From Metallyticus violacea (Eukaryota > Arthropoda > Insecta > Mantodea > Metallyticidae), in the NCBI GenBank assembly GCA_030762175.1, contig CM060840.1, forward strand, positions 42,493,501-42,557,500: a stretch of 64,000 nucleotides of DNA, written 5' to 3'. Of the stretch, positions 24,006 through 36,059 are shown in pieces. A program made the position numbers and the translations under genes. The notes under the pieces are model-generated. The model made no database searches and was not told where the DNA came from. It saw only the letters and a list, made by a program, of their open reading frames with translations. How positions within the stretch are numbered: position 1 is the first letter of the stretch; every line of letters starts with the position of its first letter.

Positions 24006-24445
24006 GGTCTTTATTGCTATTAATTTCTATATAGGTATTACAAATATATTTTATGCATAGATCATTGACCGTGTTTGCTTTAATGCGATGCGCAATTAAA
24101 AAGAGGAACAAATAATAATTAAAATAAGAAAACAGTAATAATTAGTCAATAAATTTTAAAAAATAGAACAGTATTTACAGATAAATGAGGGGAAACAACT
24201 TACACATTATTTGCAATTACACAGTTATTGCGTTCTAAGTAGAAAATAAATTGCTTCTAGCTTCGCGTACTTTGGCTATGAAAACGCCCACATTCAACCA
24301 ATTAATGTGGTCCACGAGCAGGTATCAGTATGCCAATCGATCTCTAATTGCCTTATTTTTTTTTTCTGAATAGAGAGATTTTTTTTTTCAAATGCTACCA
24401 GTAAATACATTCGTCCAGAATATGTACCTATCTATCAACCACTTC

Positions 24446-24448
<3 letters not shown>

Positions 24449-24479
<31 letters not shown>
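24449..24479. repeat. AT dinucleotide microsatellite
   Basis: Fifteen or so perfect AT units. Confidence 0.95.
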
Positions 24480-24482
<3 letters not shown>

Positions 24483-25596
24483 GCCTTTACCCCTCACTAA
24501 TTTCATTTCATTCGCTAGGCTTAAGGAAAAGTTCGTGTTACTCTGCCTCGATCTGCCTCTGAAACTCTCTAGCCTTGTTCTAATCTTTTTAACTATATTT
24601 TTATTATATTCTTACTTCGTTGCTATTTTGAACCATGCCAGTTTCTCTGAGTCCTCTTTCCACATCTGCAGTCCAAAGTATTCGCGTTATATTTTACACC
24701 TGGTATATATAGTATTTAGTGCAAAGCGTGGACTGGTCTCCCTGCTTTGGTCTAGGTCAATACTTCAATGTCCTTATTTTACTATTAATCATATGTTCAT
24801 AATCTGTCTCAAGATGCACAGTTTGACGTTCCAAGTAGTAAGTAATTAAATAAAAAGGTGCTTGCAAGTATGTTTTGCGTATATGTTATGAAGAATTTTT
24901 ATTAACTAGTGATTTTTAAATTCTCGAATTTCCCCTTGGGGAAGTAAAATCAACTGCCAATCATTCAAAAGATGGCCTTGCCCATAAGGAATGTTTTGAT
25001 TTATTCTAATGATAATTTTAATTCTCTTGTTCAACAAAAATGTATCATTTGTTTCCTCTGAAACTGCGCTGATATAATATTCAAATATCATTCCACTTTG
25101 TATCTATTGTTAATATTCATATTCAGCTAGAAATGTCAAGCAGTTATAAAAAATAAGGTATATCTGTCTACTAAGTTTAAAAAATAGTGCCAATGACTAA
25201 GAATTATTATATTTTCTCCTCCCCCTTCAATATCCGTCTTTATTTATATGAAGCTGTTACGAAAAGCTTTCATCCAAATGTATTAGCAAATCGCGTGTCG
25301 TTACACCCATAGAATTCGTTGTTTTGTAACCTTCTCCTTTCCACAGAATGTCAGCGAAATTCATTGAAGTCTCCCAAGATTAACTTGCTGATAACGTTAA
25401 CGATAAAATGTTATTAAGTTGTAACCGCAAATGGGAAAATGCCAAGTCAAGAAAGATTTTCATCATACGGAAGACATTAATAACTCTGTCAAAACGTGTC
25501 TTTCCTTATACAACGCCGCTATTGTGGAGTCTGTTAAGATTGATTAACCTTCTGAAGGATAGTGCTACGCGACTGTTATAGCGTGCACAACCAGGG
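24480..25596. other. no recognised gene
   Basis: A 122-codon plus-strand frame begins right after the AT repeat (24481-24849). It is rich in L, F, S and I, as expected of translated AT-rich DNA, and has no motif I recognise. I treat it as chance. Confidence 0.4.
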
Positions 25597-25615
25597 CATT
25601 ACCAACTAAGCCATA
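25541..25615 (-). repeat. tRNA-like A-box, probable SINE head relic
   Basis: The minus strand at 25597-25613 reads TGGCTTAGTTGGTAATG, a near-consensus tRNA A-box/D-arm. The expected B-box about 40 bases downstream is only weakly present (AGGTTAATCAATC). The body is not recognisable as families A, B or C. It is probably the head of an old tRNA-derived SINE. Confidence 0.4.
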
Positions 25616-25712
25616 TATTGTAGGATGTTTGTTATAGTCCTCTCCATTCTTCTAGAAAGACACCAAAATTTAATGTTCTAATTTGTTTTTAATATATTAA
25701 GATATAAACTAT

Positions 25713-27110
25713 ACACCGGGTGTCCCAAAATTAGACCGATAAACTTCGGAATAGGATAGATGGTCGTTTTTAAAGCGCTTTTGGTTAAGGAGTCCAAGGG
25801 TTACGAAGCTTCGTCTCAATGTAATACGGTTAGTCGTTATTTGGACGATCTTTATAAGAAGAGATTTGTGTAATCCGGTGCGTGAAAATTAATAAATAAA
25901 GTCAATAATAATTAATGTAGTATTCCTTTGACCCAAGAATAAACGATAACAGAAACAAAACAAAGTTCAATAGAAAAATTCTTATTGAAGTGATAAATTA
26001 ACATCCTGAAGCAAATAGATATACCATTCTAATCTCAAAACAGATGCTGAAACATGCGACCATTCACTCCCAGACAAAGCGTGTATCACGTATCATACTC
26101 TAATTCTCTCAAAGAGGCCAGGCATGTCTCTGATTTCATCAGCTGCGCTAGCTATGCATGCTACAAGATCTTCAACGGAATCAACAGCAGTTCCGCAAAC
26201 AAGGGACTTCATGTGTCCCCAAAAGTAGAAGCCAGAGATTAAGGTTAGGCGAGCGCGCCGACCAAGCAACACACTCACCCCGACCTATCCAGTGATTGCC
26301 TTATGTAGGTAGCTATAGGATGACAACTTACTTCATTGCCAAAGTGAACTGGTGCCTACATGTTGAGATCACATTGTACTTCTAATATTGATAGGAACAA
26401 TTTCCATAACTCAGGCAGAACTTCTCTCAAAAACACCAGTAATTGTTAGCGCTGAGTTAGTCACGGCAAAATGTATGGTCCTATCAGAAATTAATTCATA
26501 ATCCCTGCCCACACATTGACACCTAATCTGCATTGGTGTGATGCAAAAATGTGGCATGGATTTTTTCAAAGGCCCAAAGTTGAATTGTAAGAATTAAACA
26601 ATCGTTCAAATGTGAAGCTGCTTCATCCATGATAATCCTGTGTGCTGAAAAGTCTTGTCACTACTCATTTTGGTGCAAGTACAAAACTGTCGTCCCAATG
26701 GGTAGTCACCTAACATAGTAGCATGGACCTATTGAAAATGAAACGTGCATAACAATTATTCCTGCAGAATTCAATTGACCATGGAGCGACTTGAGTTTAA
26801 TTGTTGGCTCTAGGGCGAATACTCGTAGAAGAATTGTCCTCTAAGCATCTTAATATTCCTTTCTCGGCCGCAGGAGCTTTTTTGGACCGCTACCGTCATT
26901 GTCCATCTACTCATCTATCAAGTACGCCCAGTTCGCATTGTATGTGATCAATGCTAGAGCAAAGATAGTGTGATGTGGAATTCGTCGGTTTGGAAGCTTT
27001 CCCGATAAAGCCTCTGAGACGCACGACCAAAACCATATGTCGCTCCGTAAGCTACATGCACGTCCATCAACTCATTCTGTTGATAATGTTCCGTATCTGT
27101 ATCTAGAAGT
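25713..27110 (-). mobile_element. DDE (Tc1/mariner-superfamily) transposon with DUF4817-type N-terminus, inactivated
   Basis: Minus-strand translation in broken frames gives the family order. The DUF4817-like start, LMDVHVAYGATYGFGRASQR and LYRESFQTDEF, lies near 27000-27085. An APAAEKGILRCLED helix-turn-helix-like piece lies near 26850-26880. The catalytic core near 26500-26650 reads IMDEAASHLNDCLILTIQLW then AFEKIHATFLHH, aligning with the first-Asp 'SDEAxFHLNGxVNxHNxRxW' motif. FYFWGHMKSLVCGTAVDSVE and ADEIRDMPGLFERIR follow near 26100-26230, aligning with the segment after the third Asp. The 'RSPDLTPLD' motif itself is scrambled by a deletion. At the left end, TACACCGGGTGTCCCAAAA near 25712 resembles a terminal inverted repeat; no matching right repeat was found. 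Frameshifts and stops make it non-functional. Confidence 0.85.
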
Positions 27111-27238
27111 AAATAAACTGATATTCTACCCAATAGTAGACCGACACTTAGAACACTATACTACAAGGAAGTACGCATGACACGAAGCTTAGGGATTAGT
27201 TAAACATGATACTGAGTTCAAGTAAACCAACTGAATGC

Positions 27239-27531
27239 AATGAATGAATGAATGAATGGTGTTTAACGCCTGTTTTTACTACTACTACTGAGGCAGGCGA
27301 TGGACACTGATAATGCATGAAATGAAATTATATATAAGGAAAGGATTTTTTTAAGGAAGGAAACGTTCCAGATCTAGGTTTAGGATACCTCCCTCTAGCA
27401 TATGCCATTTATGAGGACTGAGGAAAACCTGGAAAAAATCCTCTCAGGGAGGACGGTCCTGGAGGAATTCGAACCCCAGATCTACCGCTCACTAGTCCGC
27501 GCCTTAACGACCTCGGCCACCCTTGGCGGTT
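27239..27531 (-). mobile_element. SINE family B copy with target-site duplication
   Basis: On the minus strand the head reads GGTGGCCGAGGTCGTTAAGG then CGCGGACTAG, and a B-box GGGGTTCGAATTCC follows at about 27468-27482. This matches the class II (Ser/Leu) tRNA pattern GGCCGAGnGGTTAAGGCG. The body contains CCAGGTTTTCCTCAGTCCTC and GGAACGTTTCCTTCC. The 3' end contains TACTACTACT and GGCGTTAAAC, with ATTC repeats beyond it. The flanking word ACTGAATGC occurs at 27230-27238 and 27532-27540, a 9-bp target-site duplication that supports retroposition by LINE machinery. Best preserved of the three family B copies in the window. Confidence 0.9.
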
Positions 27532-27819
27532 ACTGAATGCTGAACTGAAGGAGTAAAAAACCTACGGTTAAGCATTAATGAAAAACACCTTGTTGCACAG
27601 AAGTGAAACAAGTGAAAAAGTGAAGTGAAACAGCTCATTGGTTCTTTAACAAAACTGCGCTAAATAACATTATACAATTTATCTGAAAATTTGTCGGCCT
27701 AATTTAGGGACAACTATATATTATCTTTATAATATTTATGAATAGTATGACTATTTTCAGTCTGTCCTGATGGTTAGTTTCCAACACTTGCGAGGGTGTG
27801 TGATATTGAAGAGAAGAAG

Positions 27820-28310
27820 TTAAATCTTGCAACGTACTTTTTCAAGCATTTCAATTCTCAATTCGGGCAATTTGCACAGAGCTACGCAACTGATGCACTG
27901 GCACACTGTCATAGTGAAACAACAGTTTAACAGTTTCGTTTTGGCTATTCCCGGACGTTTTTCCGCGGTCGCTGTCTTCAGTGATGCATAATATTCTACA
28001 GTGATTGCTTTCCACTTTTCCAAGTAGTCAATCAAGAAAATTCCTTTTGTGTCCCAAAAAACTGAAGACACCATCTTTCCAGCGGATGGAACGCATTTCG
28101 TCTCTTTCGGAGCTGGTTAGCTTCGTGCGGTTCACTATTTAGACTGCTATTTCGTTTCTGGTGTATAGTAATGAATGTAAGTTTTGTGATTAGTCACAAG
28201 GACGTTGTAAAAATCGGTTGAATTCTTCTTAAACGTTTCCAAACAGTCGACCCATGTTCCCATGCTATTTTGCTTTTGTTCCGTAGTGAGTAGGCGCGCC
28301 ATTCATATTA
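27820..28310 (-). pseudogene. mariner (DD34D-type) transposase fragment, second family member
   Basis: The minus strand gives VTNHKTYIHYYTPETK near 28150-28200, aligning with 'VTVDETWIHHYTPETK' of mariner transposases, with the first catalytic Asp changed to His. After a stop and frameshift, MVSSVFWDTKGIFLIDYLEK and WKAITVEYYASLK and EKRPGIAKTK follow (27960-28075), matching 'VMASVFWDxxGxxxIDYLxKG' and 'YYxxLL'. The second-Asp 'FHQDNAP' motif has become a frameshifted stretch near 27900-27930. CVALCKLPELRIEMLE continues near 27840-27890. It differs from the 2.7-kb remnant, so it is a separate mariner lineage. Not functional. Confidence 0.85.
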
Positions 28311-29600
28311 TGCAAAAATGTTTCATGTGTAATTGTAAAAGCTAAAATGGTTTGCTATTTAATAAAAGTATTTAATCATAAATACAAACGAAAAGGTGTA
28401 TTTTTCATTTATTTCAGATGTAGTGTATGTATAATCATACATATTTTCCACTGCTAGCATATAAAATGGTCGTAATTTCGTCGTACTTGTCAACCTAAAT
28501 AATGGTTTTGTTCAGAAGAGTGAACTGACATTTTTTATTTATTGCTGATATTTTAATGTGCTTCTAAAGAGAACACATACTTGCTCGTTTCTCATTTACG
28601 AAACAAACCATATTCCTTTCCAGACGTCTTCGAAATTAGTGAAGAGGCAGAAACTTTAACATCACTTAAAACATCTTCCGGGTAAATATATAGTATTATT
28701 TTGACATTTTCATTCAGGATGCTCATACATTCACAAATAATTCCTGTATATTTCAAATGATTTATTTTGCATATCCATGGCAGCCAACATTACAACAGTT
28801 TGCTCTGATTTAAGTAATAGCAAATTCTATATACGCTAATATTTAATTGAAATGCAATATTACTTTCGCGCTATTAGTGGAAAATATTGTATGCAACACG
28901 AGAGTAAACATATTTTGTTCATTAATATAATCTCACTTCACTTTCTTTTTACATAAATAATTAGTACTCTATAATAAATAATGCTTAAAAAAAACTTAAA
29001 AAAAACTTTTGAAGATACAAGTTCTTTGTCTAGGTTTTGCAAAACCTGGCATATACGTTTTATGTCCGACAGAGTCAATTAAATTATCTAAAGTATTTTC
29101 CTTTTTATTGCCTTTTTGTCCATAAATAATTTCATAGACAACCATGCGACATGGTTTATGTTAAAACGTCTAATCTACATAACAAATTGTATTGCAACGT
29201 CAAATATGCTCTGCACAAAAATTAACAAACTAAAAGCAAATACATACTAAAGTTTAAATATGTAGTTCCTACATCAATGGAATTAATTGTAAATATCACA
29301 TTAGATATAATTTTTCTCATTATAAAGTATTACTAACTAATAAGAAGAGATCATGTAACTAATAGCGGCCTAAAGTAGGTACCAGTATCGACTATGCTGT
29401 GAGATTCAATTTTAAATGATATTGCGTGACAGTATTGTTAATCACATATTCCCAATAAATGTCCACTTCATTATTCCCAGTTCTAGAGACGAAGTTCCTT
29501 AGTTTATTTTAATTAAAAATGTGTTATTTTACGTGAAATCTTGTATTTTCTTAATTAGTACAAAAATAAAGTAATTAAATTTGAGCTTTTATAACGTATT
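28311..29600. other. AT-rich sequence without a recognised gene
   Basis: I see no open frame of note, no SINE landmark and no microsatellite. Confidence 0.45.
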
Positions 29601-30760
29601 CTAGCCTCTCTCCCACTTTACCTTTTTATCTTTTCTTATTAAAAGTAAATTCTGATCTGCTTGTGATGAAGATGTAAGTTGTGTTTTTCGTGATGTAGCT
29701 TCCAGACCTTTTTCTCTAATTTCTCTGGAAGTTTCATATTTCTCATTTTTCCTTCTTAGAGCATTTTGCTTTTCCTTAGCCCCTGATGTTTTTTTGCTCT
29801 TTCTTCCCGACTCCGACATTTCCTCTTTGGCGCCGTCCTATTTCTCAGCCTGCACCTTGGGATTATCTGCCGAGAAAATTACAAAAACATGAAAAAAGGG
29901 GTTTCTTAAATTCCTGGTTCTATCACATAAATAAATGCAGGTAAATCCTAAAATAAGAATAAAATGCATTTAGTCATTTACTTCAGCAATACTTGAAAAT
30001 ACAAAATAAATTTATTACACCAAAATACACCAAAGTTTCTTTTGCATTTCCATTTCGTTGTAAGTCTCGGGCCGTTTTCTTCTTCATTATTTCATTATCT
30101 TTTCTTTCTGCATTCTCATCATTAAGTAAATGATTCGCATTCTTCTGTAATTCTATTTCAGAATAGTATTCTTTAGTAAATATAGCAATATGAATTTTAT
30201 ATCATCATTTAAAGTAGCCTATTTATTACCGGCTTCATTTTGCATTATTACGGGGTTTTAGTTATAAATATTGTCCGCTCATGCAGCCTTTTGTTCTCAT
30301 CTACTAAGCAAACTGCAAGTGGGGGTGCCCGTACTCCGCTTCCTGAAAGTATACAAGATCTTCCGTTATAGATGATGCTGCAATTGGCAGCCTTCTTTGA
30401 CAAACAGATACTGCATTTGGGAAAACAAGTAGGCACGATTAAGTGCAGCTATTGTAATTCTTTGCTAAGGTTTTCCATTACATTTTGAACTCTTAATTGC
30501 GCTAAGTTCGGGAGAAGTTTTACATTTGCATCAATTTTTTGCGTTTTCTCAGTTAAAACTATACTTATTTCTCGTTTTTTACTAAATCAGTAGATTTAAC
30601 ATTGTGCAGGATATCGAAAACATCACTTTTATAAAATGCAGTTGATCAGAAAAGTTCTGAATAAATTCCGCATTCAAACGACTAGCGTCGCCTATTGCTG
30701 TTCGTACTGAATGAACAAACTTTAATTATAAAGTTCTACATATATCCAGTAGTGCCATAT
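29601..30760 (-). pseudogene. coding-like relic of unknown family
   Basis: Three pieces on the minus strand read like degraded protein. Near 30250-30560: LTEKTQKIDANVKLLPNLA, then a stop, then PTCFPKCSICLSKKAANCSI and ENKRLHERTIF, with a CxxC motif. At 30040-30160 there is a short Lys/Glu/Asn-rich frame containing DENAERKDNEIMKKKTA. At 29601-29819 there is a 72-codon frame beginning MSESGRKSKKTSGAKEKQNA that is highly charged. That opening reminds me of the basic N-termini of hAT/ZMYM-type transposases, but this is weak. No catalytic motif is visible. Alternatives are a host pseudogene or chance frames. Confidence 0.3.
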
Positions 30761-31029
30761 ACCATGCCCTTATTCCGCTACGCAATCGGAGTTTGTATAC
30801 ATTAATGAAAGCCGGCTAACCTTCAGTTAACACGCGATACCCGGTAAGACTGGACTAAGGCAATTCAGTTTTCTTATTCGTATTTATCACATCAATTGTT
30901 TAGTTGCATTTTTGGAGGAAATGCCTGTTAGACATTTTACTGTAATCTTTGTGTATTGTGAGTAAGCCGAGAGTGAGATATAACTGGAATGAAGAATATT
31001 TATTTATGATTGTAATGTGGGGAAAAAAA
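30761..31029. other. no recognised feature
   Basis: Short AT-rich spacer without repeat landmarks; an A12 run follows at about 31023-31034. Confidence 0.4.
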
Positions 31030-31215
31030 AAAAAAACCCATACCAGCACTGCAGAAGAGCATTTCATGCTAAATTGCCAAGAGGAAGTAGAGAATTTTAT
31101 GAATAGGCTATGGATTAGAAACTTCTCCTCGAAAGTATTTAACACAATTAGTTCAGCAAGTTGGTGTATCTGTCAGCAGTGCGTATAAAGCCACTCATCT
31201 GCTAAAGTCTCAAAA
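31030..31215 (+). pseudogene. transposase helix-turn-helix fragment (DDE superfamily)
   Basis: A plus-strand frame at about 31108-31205 reads LETSPRKYLTQLVQQVGVS then VSSAYKATHLLK. This is the second helix-turn-helix of Tc1/mariner-superfamily transposases ('SPRKSxRxLAxExGVSxxSVxRxxK'). Just upstream, in another frame, HTSTAEEHFMLNCQEEVENF fits the linker that precedes it. No catalytic core follows, so this is a 5' fragment. Confidence 0.65.
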
Positions 31216-34200
31216 GGATTCGGACATATTCTTGCAGCGGAGTTCGGGTATGTCCTATCTATAGTACAATAGTAATTATTATTTACTACCAGTACTAATA
31301 AATAACAAAACAAACAAAAACTTCGCACTCCGAATTTCGGTTTCACTACATTTTTTTCTCTCTCTGCATGTGGCGAGGCTGTTACACAGTATCTTCCAGA
31401 CACACACACAAAAAAAAAAAAATGTTTCTAATTGCTTAGCGTAATGAAGACTCTGTATAATTCTCCTTTTGGAAGATTTAAATTTTATTTAAACATATTT
31501 CATTTGCATTTTAATATTAATAGGTTAATGATGTTACCATCAAATATAAATAAAGACATTTCCGAGATATTCCAAATTATATTTAGTATTAAAAATATGT
31601 TAGGTTTTAATATGTACGCCTACACTTCTATTGAATAATTTCAGCCTTACAAGTGAGAAACATTTAAAATAATACACAAAAAATCCGATATTTTCGAGAA
31701 ATAAATATTGTTCACACGCGTGGAGCATGAAATCCCATTGTTAATCGTAACAAATATAAATACATACATACGAATATAAATAATATATGTTATATAAAGA
31801 ATTGTGCAGTAAATCGAAAATAATTACCTCAACTAAATGAATTTCCTATCAACCGAGAGAAGGTTATCAAAAAGATGCTATCTTATTATCATGATGCATT
31901 TCATCTTACTCAGAACAGCCTGTGGTGCTTCAATAATAAAAAGGGGCGTTAAACTCCATTTAAAAAATCCTACTCAGTAGTAATGCGTGCTATTTCATTC
32001 TCTTTATTTCACTTCACCTGAGATTGCTGAAGCGACGAACTACATTAAGACAGCTATTTGAGCTGCTTCACTTTATGTTTGCACTTTTATAGGTAATAAC
32101 ACTAAATGCATTATCCTGGTATGCTTGTTAATTCATTTTCGTTTGAGGAGGCTTATTATGTCGTTACGCATAAAGTCCATTCCAACTGTTATCTCGTTTA
32201 AGAAATGAGAAACATATGAAAACGAGAAAATACTTTTAAATGTTAATTAAAGTTGTTAACTTTGAAAAATACGAGTAGCAAATTTATGAAATTCATAATA
32301 TAATAGGATTCATTCTAGGAATGCAGAGTGCTTTCACCAAATTCTATTTCTTTCTCTGTGATAGGAATAAGAGGAAACAGTACGAAGTAGTGTCCGGTAG
32401 GATGTATTTGGGGTTCAGGTGAAATAGTGCCAGAAATAAACATTTTGTTAAAAAGACATAATGTTTTGCTACCGCTTCACATAAAGTTAGGATAACATTT
32501 TGAGGGTCTTGGGCAAAAAGGGCAGCAGAATAAGCTATACCAGTATTTTTTTTAAAAAAATATTTACAATAATACGTGAAGCTAAACTGAAAGAAATATT
32601 TATATTCATATACTAAAATAAGACGGTGTTTTTGGAAAATCTGCTAATGAACAATGAAAAACAAACTTGGGTAGGACTCTAAAGCTGTGTGCAATAATTT
32701 TCTGGGGCATGTAAGATTTAAAAACTATAAATATATAATTGAAGACATGTTAATGACATACAAACTGCATCAATGAAATTACATTTCCTACATTGCCACT
32801 TTAATTTCTTTCCTCCTAAACTGGTGCCGTGAATGATGAATACGGAGAAGAGGGCATTGCTGCCATGAAAACATTATAAAAAAGAAGTCATCAAGCATAT
32901 TAACTGACTGTCATTGGCAACTAATTAATGGTGCTCCTGATGTGTTTTGAAAAAGGAATGTCTTCCAGGTGTACTTTAAATATGAATAAATAAAAGTAAG
33001 ATAATTTAAGAAAGTTATGGTTATAGACAATCCAACGTTTTTAGACTTTTCACAGATATTTTATGTTAATTTATGTAATGGGTTTCATACATAATTAAAT
33101 GTTTAAATTATTCATCTTTTGAATGATTTGTGATCAATTCAAAATATATTTTTCTGAAAAAGAAGAGTAATAGGGGATTTTAAATTTCAGGTCTGATTTC
33201 AGCATTTGATAATTATACAAATTCATCTACGTTATGCTCCAGAAAAAAACAATAGTTTAAATTTGTTATTCAGTGTAATAGGTAATATTCATATATTAAC
33301 GTTTAAGTTGGAATATGTGACACGTTGTTGTTTGTTGTACCTACGTCAGATTTTAATGTGTTTTCTCCGAAATGATTTTATGGTAATCCTAAAGTTTACT
33401 TGAATCCTCGTGCACATATCACAGAAAATATACCCATTTTTTCATAATACTACTTTTGTTATGAATGGGTGCGACTTTTGCTATGAAAACCTGCAGTGTA
33501 TCTAGTTGATAGGTGGTCAAGAATTCGAGTAGGCCACGTGTTAACGACAGAGAGTTTGTGAAGGTTAACACACTCAAAAGGCATATCGCACTTTAAATAT
33601 ATGAAGTAATTTGTGGATTGAACTACACGCATATGAAGAAGATTTGAGCATGTCCAATTTAAGAATAAGACATCATTCATCACTGCTATTTTTTTTTTAA
33701 ATGGAAAAAGATGCGGAAGATCAGATGATTCTGCTGAGCAGCCCTGGTCCCGCCTACTTTACTCCGGTTTGTGTACCCCGCTCTCAGGGTTCCGAACATC
33801 ATTTTTCATTGTCAGATAACACTTCTGACAAACTGATAAAATATATGTTTATTTCTACATCCATATTTCAACAATCACGCAAATCGGCAATTCATTCAAA
33901 CGTGTTGCGTTTGCCCCTTCCCACTTCTCCCATCGTTCAAATAAAACTTTTTTTGTTAACTTGTGTGAGAATTTGTGCACACATTCCGACACGCGCATTA
34001 CTGACTCGTTTGTTTTCAGCGGTGTTAATATATAATTCCGTATACTGACATTTCCACAGATAAATCGTACAGCTGACATTTTGATCGTTGACATTTAAAA
34101 CGATTGATTACGAAGCATGTCATTTTTCGTGGCTTATATGGCACGCTGTTCTAAATACCACAGAGTAGCGGATTTCGCAACATAATCCAGCAGGCAATCC

Positions 34201-35029
34201 TGCTACTGATTTTTGCTTCATTTTTGGAGCGTTCGTGGTGATAAGTGATTCTGATGCTGTTCGTTATGCTAGCAATAATAGTCGTCGAAGAGGCAAGAGG
34301 CAAACATTAACATTCAAGAATTATTAATGACTAAAAACTTCAATGAATTAAGTAAGATTCCTAGGCAGAAATGAAAAAATAGGAATGTGCAAATGATATA
34401 TAAGCGCTGGAGTTTACTCCTTAAATCACAAATGCTGCATATAACCGTTTCCAATTTGTGCTATTCTAAGTAAAGAACACAAATAAAATATTTCGCAGAA
34501 AGATGTATTGACGTATGAGTAAAATATTCGCTATGATATACAGAGTGACCGATAATGTGCACCTGATTACACGTAACCAATTTTAAAAAGTACCAAAAGA
34601 TCTAGATCTATAAATGCCCATTATATCATGCTCTCATTTTGTTTGGTTTCGTTTTCCTTAGCATACAATGATTGGCCCTCGATTAGCGAAACAACAGGCA
34701 TAGATTGCGGCTCCCTAAATGTTCATAAGTCATATTAATAATACAAAACAAACCAGATGAACATAAATTGATGAATAACACTGGTCTACATAAGTTTTTC
34801 TAAATGAGAAATATTGATATTTCCTGATTTCTTACCACGTGGAATCTGTCAAACCAACCTTAGTTTTGTTTCATCAAGCTATAATTTTTTTCTGAAATCG
34901 ATATTAGAGAAAATAATATTTTATTTGTTCATTAAGTAAATACAGAAAATAAATATTCTGAGAGATTTAAACAAGTTAATAAATCTTATTAAAACAATAG
35001 GGATAATTCAGAGCATTGGACTAGAAAAA
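31216..35029. other. AT-rich sequence without a recognised gene
   Basis: Contains an A14-type run with CACACA (about 31403-31422). Two frames at 33459-33683 (minus) and 33701-34048 (plus, 115 codons) sit in slightly GC-richer DNA, without recognisable domains. A TACAGAGTGACC word near 34540 resembles DNA transposon ends but has no partner. Confidence 0.4.
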
Positions 35030-35640
35030 ACGTGGCCACAAAGGAGATATTTAGTTGCTGGAGAAAATAATGTGAAGCATGAACCATTGGTTTCTCTTTC
35101 TAATGCCCTTCTTCCACCATTCCTATTTAAGTTATAACTGATGAAGCAATTTGTTACTGCATTGAATAAGGATAGTGAATGAATCAACTTTCTCGTTACA
35201 AATTTCCCAAAGAAAACTGAAGCTAAGACAGAAGCAAGTATTTTTGATGGAACCCCAGATTGGTGAAATTATGCAGGATGATATCTTTCCTCAATCGATG
35301 TCCGAGTTAAAGAAGTCAGCATGATTGCCATACAAAAAAGTGACAGAAAACTTTCTTGACAACAAGTAATCTAAGAAACATAAAGAAATTGTGGAGGAAA
35401 TGTAACAACATTTTAGAAATCGGATGTATAATGAGCGTTAAAGTACATTTTCTAAACAGTCATATTGATTATTTCCCTGCGAATCTTGGTGCAATGAGTG
35501 ATGAACAAGGTGAGCGATTTCATAAAGATATTAAAACAATGGAAATCCGCTATCAAGGCCATTGGAATGAGTAAATGATGGCTGATTACTATTGATGTTT
35601 GAAAAGAGAACTAGTGAAGGACATAGAACTTCGAAAAAAA
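35030..35640 (+). pseudogene. degraded copy of an arthropod multi-copy hypothetical ORF
   Basis: The frame near 35356-35574 contains IGCIMSVKVHFLNSHIDYFP then ANLGAMSDEQGERFHKDIKT and MEIRYQGHWNE. I recognise this as the block 'LGCNMSLKVHFLHSHLDFFP / ENLGAVSDEHGERFHQDI / MEKRYQGKW', repeated in many spider and insect genomes as an uncharacterised protein. Upstream (35100-35280) the pieces LPPFLFKL, LMKQFVTALNKDSE and KTEAKTEASIFDGTPD match the preceding part of that family after frameshifts. Downstream, ADYYxCLKRELVKD fits the tail. The family behaves like a mobile element, but I cannot name its class. Stops and shifts make this copy dead. Confidence 0.75.
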
Positions 35641-36059
35641 TGTTTTCTTCTCTCTAATAGTGAAACAAGTTTGGAAATTTATAATTATTGGCACTTTTTC
35701 ATTAATATTTAACTTACAAAGAGAGTTACAAAAACATCTTTGTCTTAGGTATATGTCTTAAAACGTAATAATATTTCATCAAAATTATCAGAACATTATT
35801 ACGTTTGCTGTGATTTTGTTTAAAAACTATCTCCAAAGAACAAAACTGAAAATATATTTGAATTCAAGCTATTCATATTACATATATCCAGATGGAAAAA
35901 TAAAAAAGCATGAAAAATCTTTTATAATTATTATAAAATAAGACGTAGAGTACATACCCTCTGTTACTTAAAGTTATTGAACCTCCAACGTACTGATGCA
36001 CAAGATAAATCGTTCAACTGACAGGGGTAAATTAGTAGAATAATTTTGCAACTTAAAAT
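35641..36059. other. no recognised feature
   Basis: AT-rich spacer between two element relics. Confidence 0.4.

Noticed and set aside
23778..24111. Poly-Lys/Trp/Arg and poly-Ala/Thr frames
   Set aside because: Explained by the AAG/GGT repeat.
24481..24849. 122-codon frame rich in Leu/Phe/Ser
   Set aside because: No motif, no context, and hydrophobic composition typical of translated AT-rich DNA.
34535..34575. TACAGAGTGACCGATAATG as a DNA transposon terminus
   Set aside because: No inverted partner and no transposase remnant alongside.
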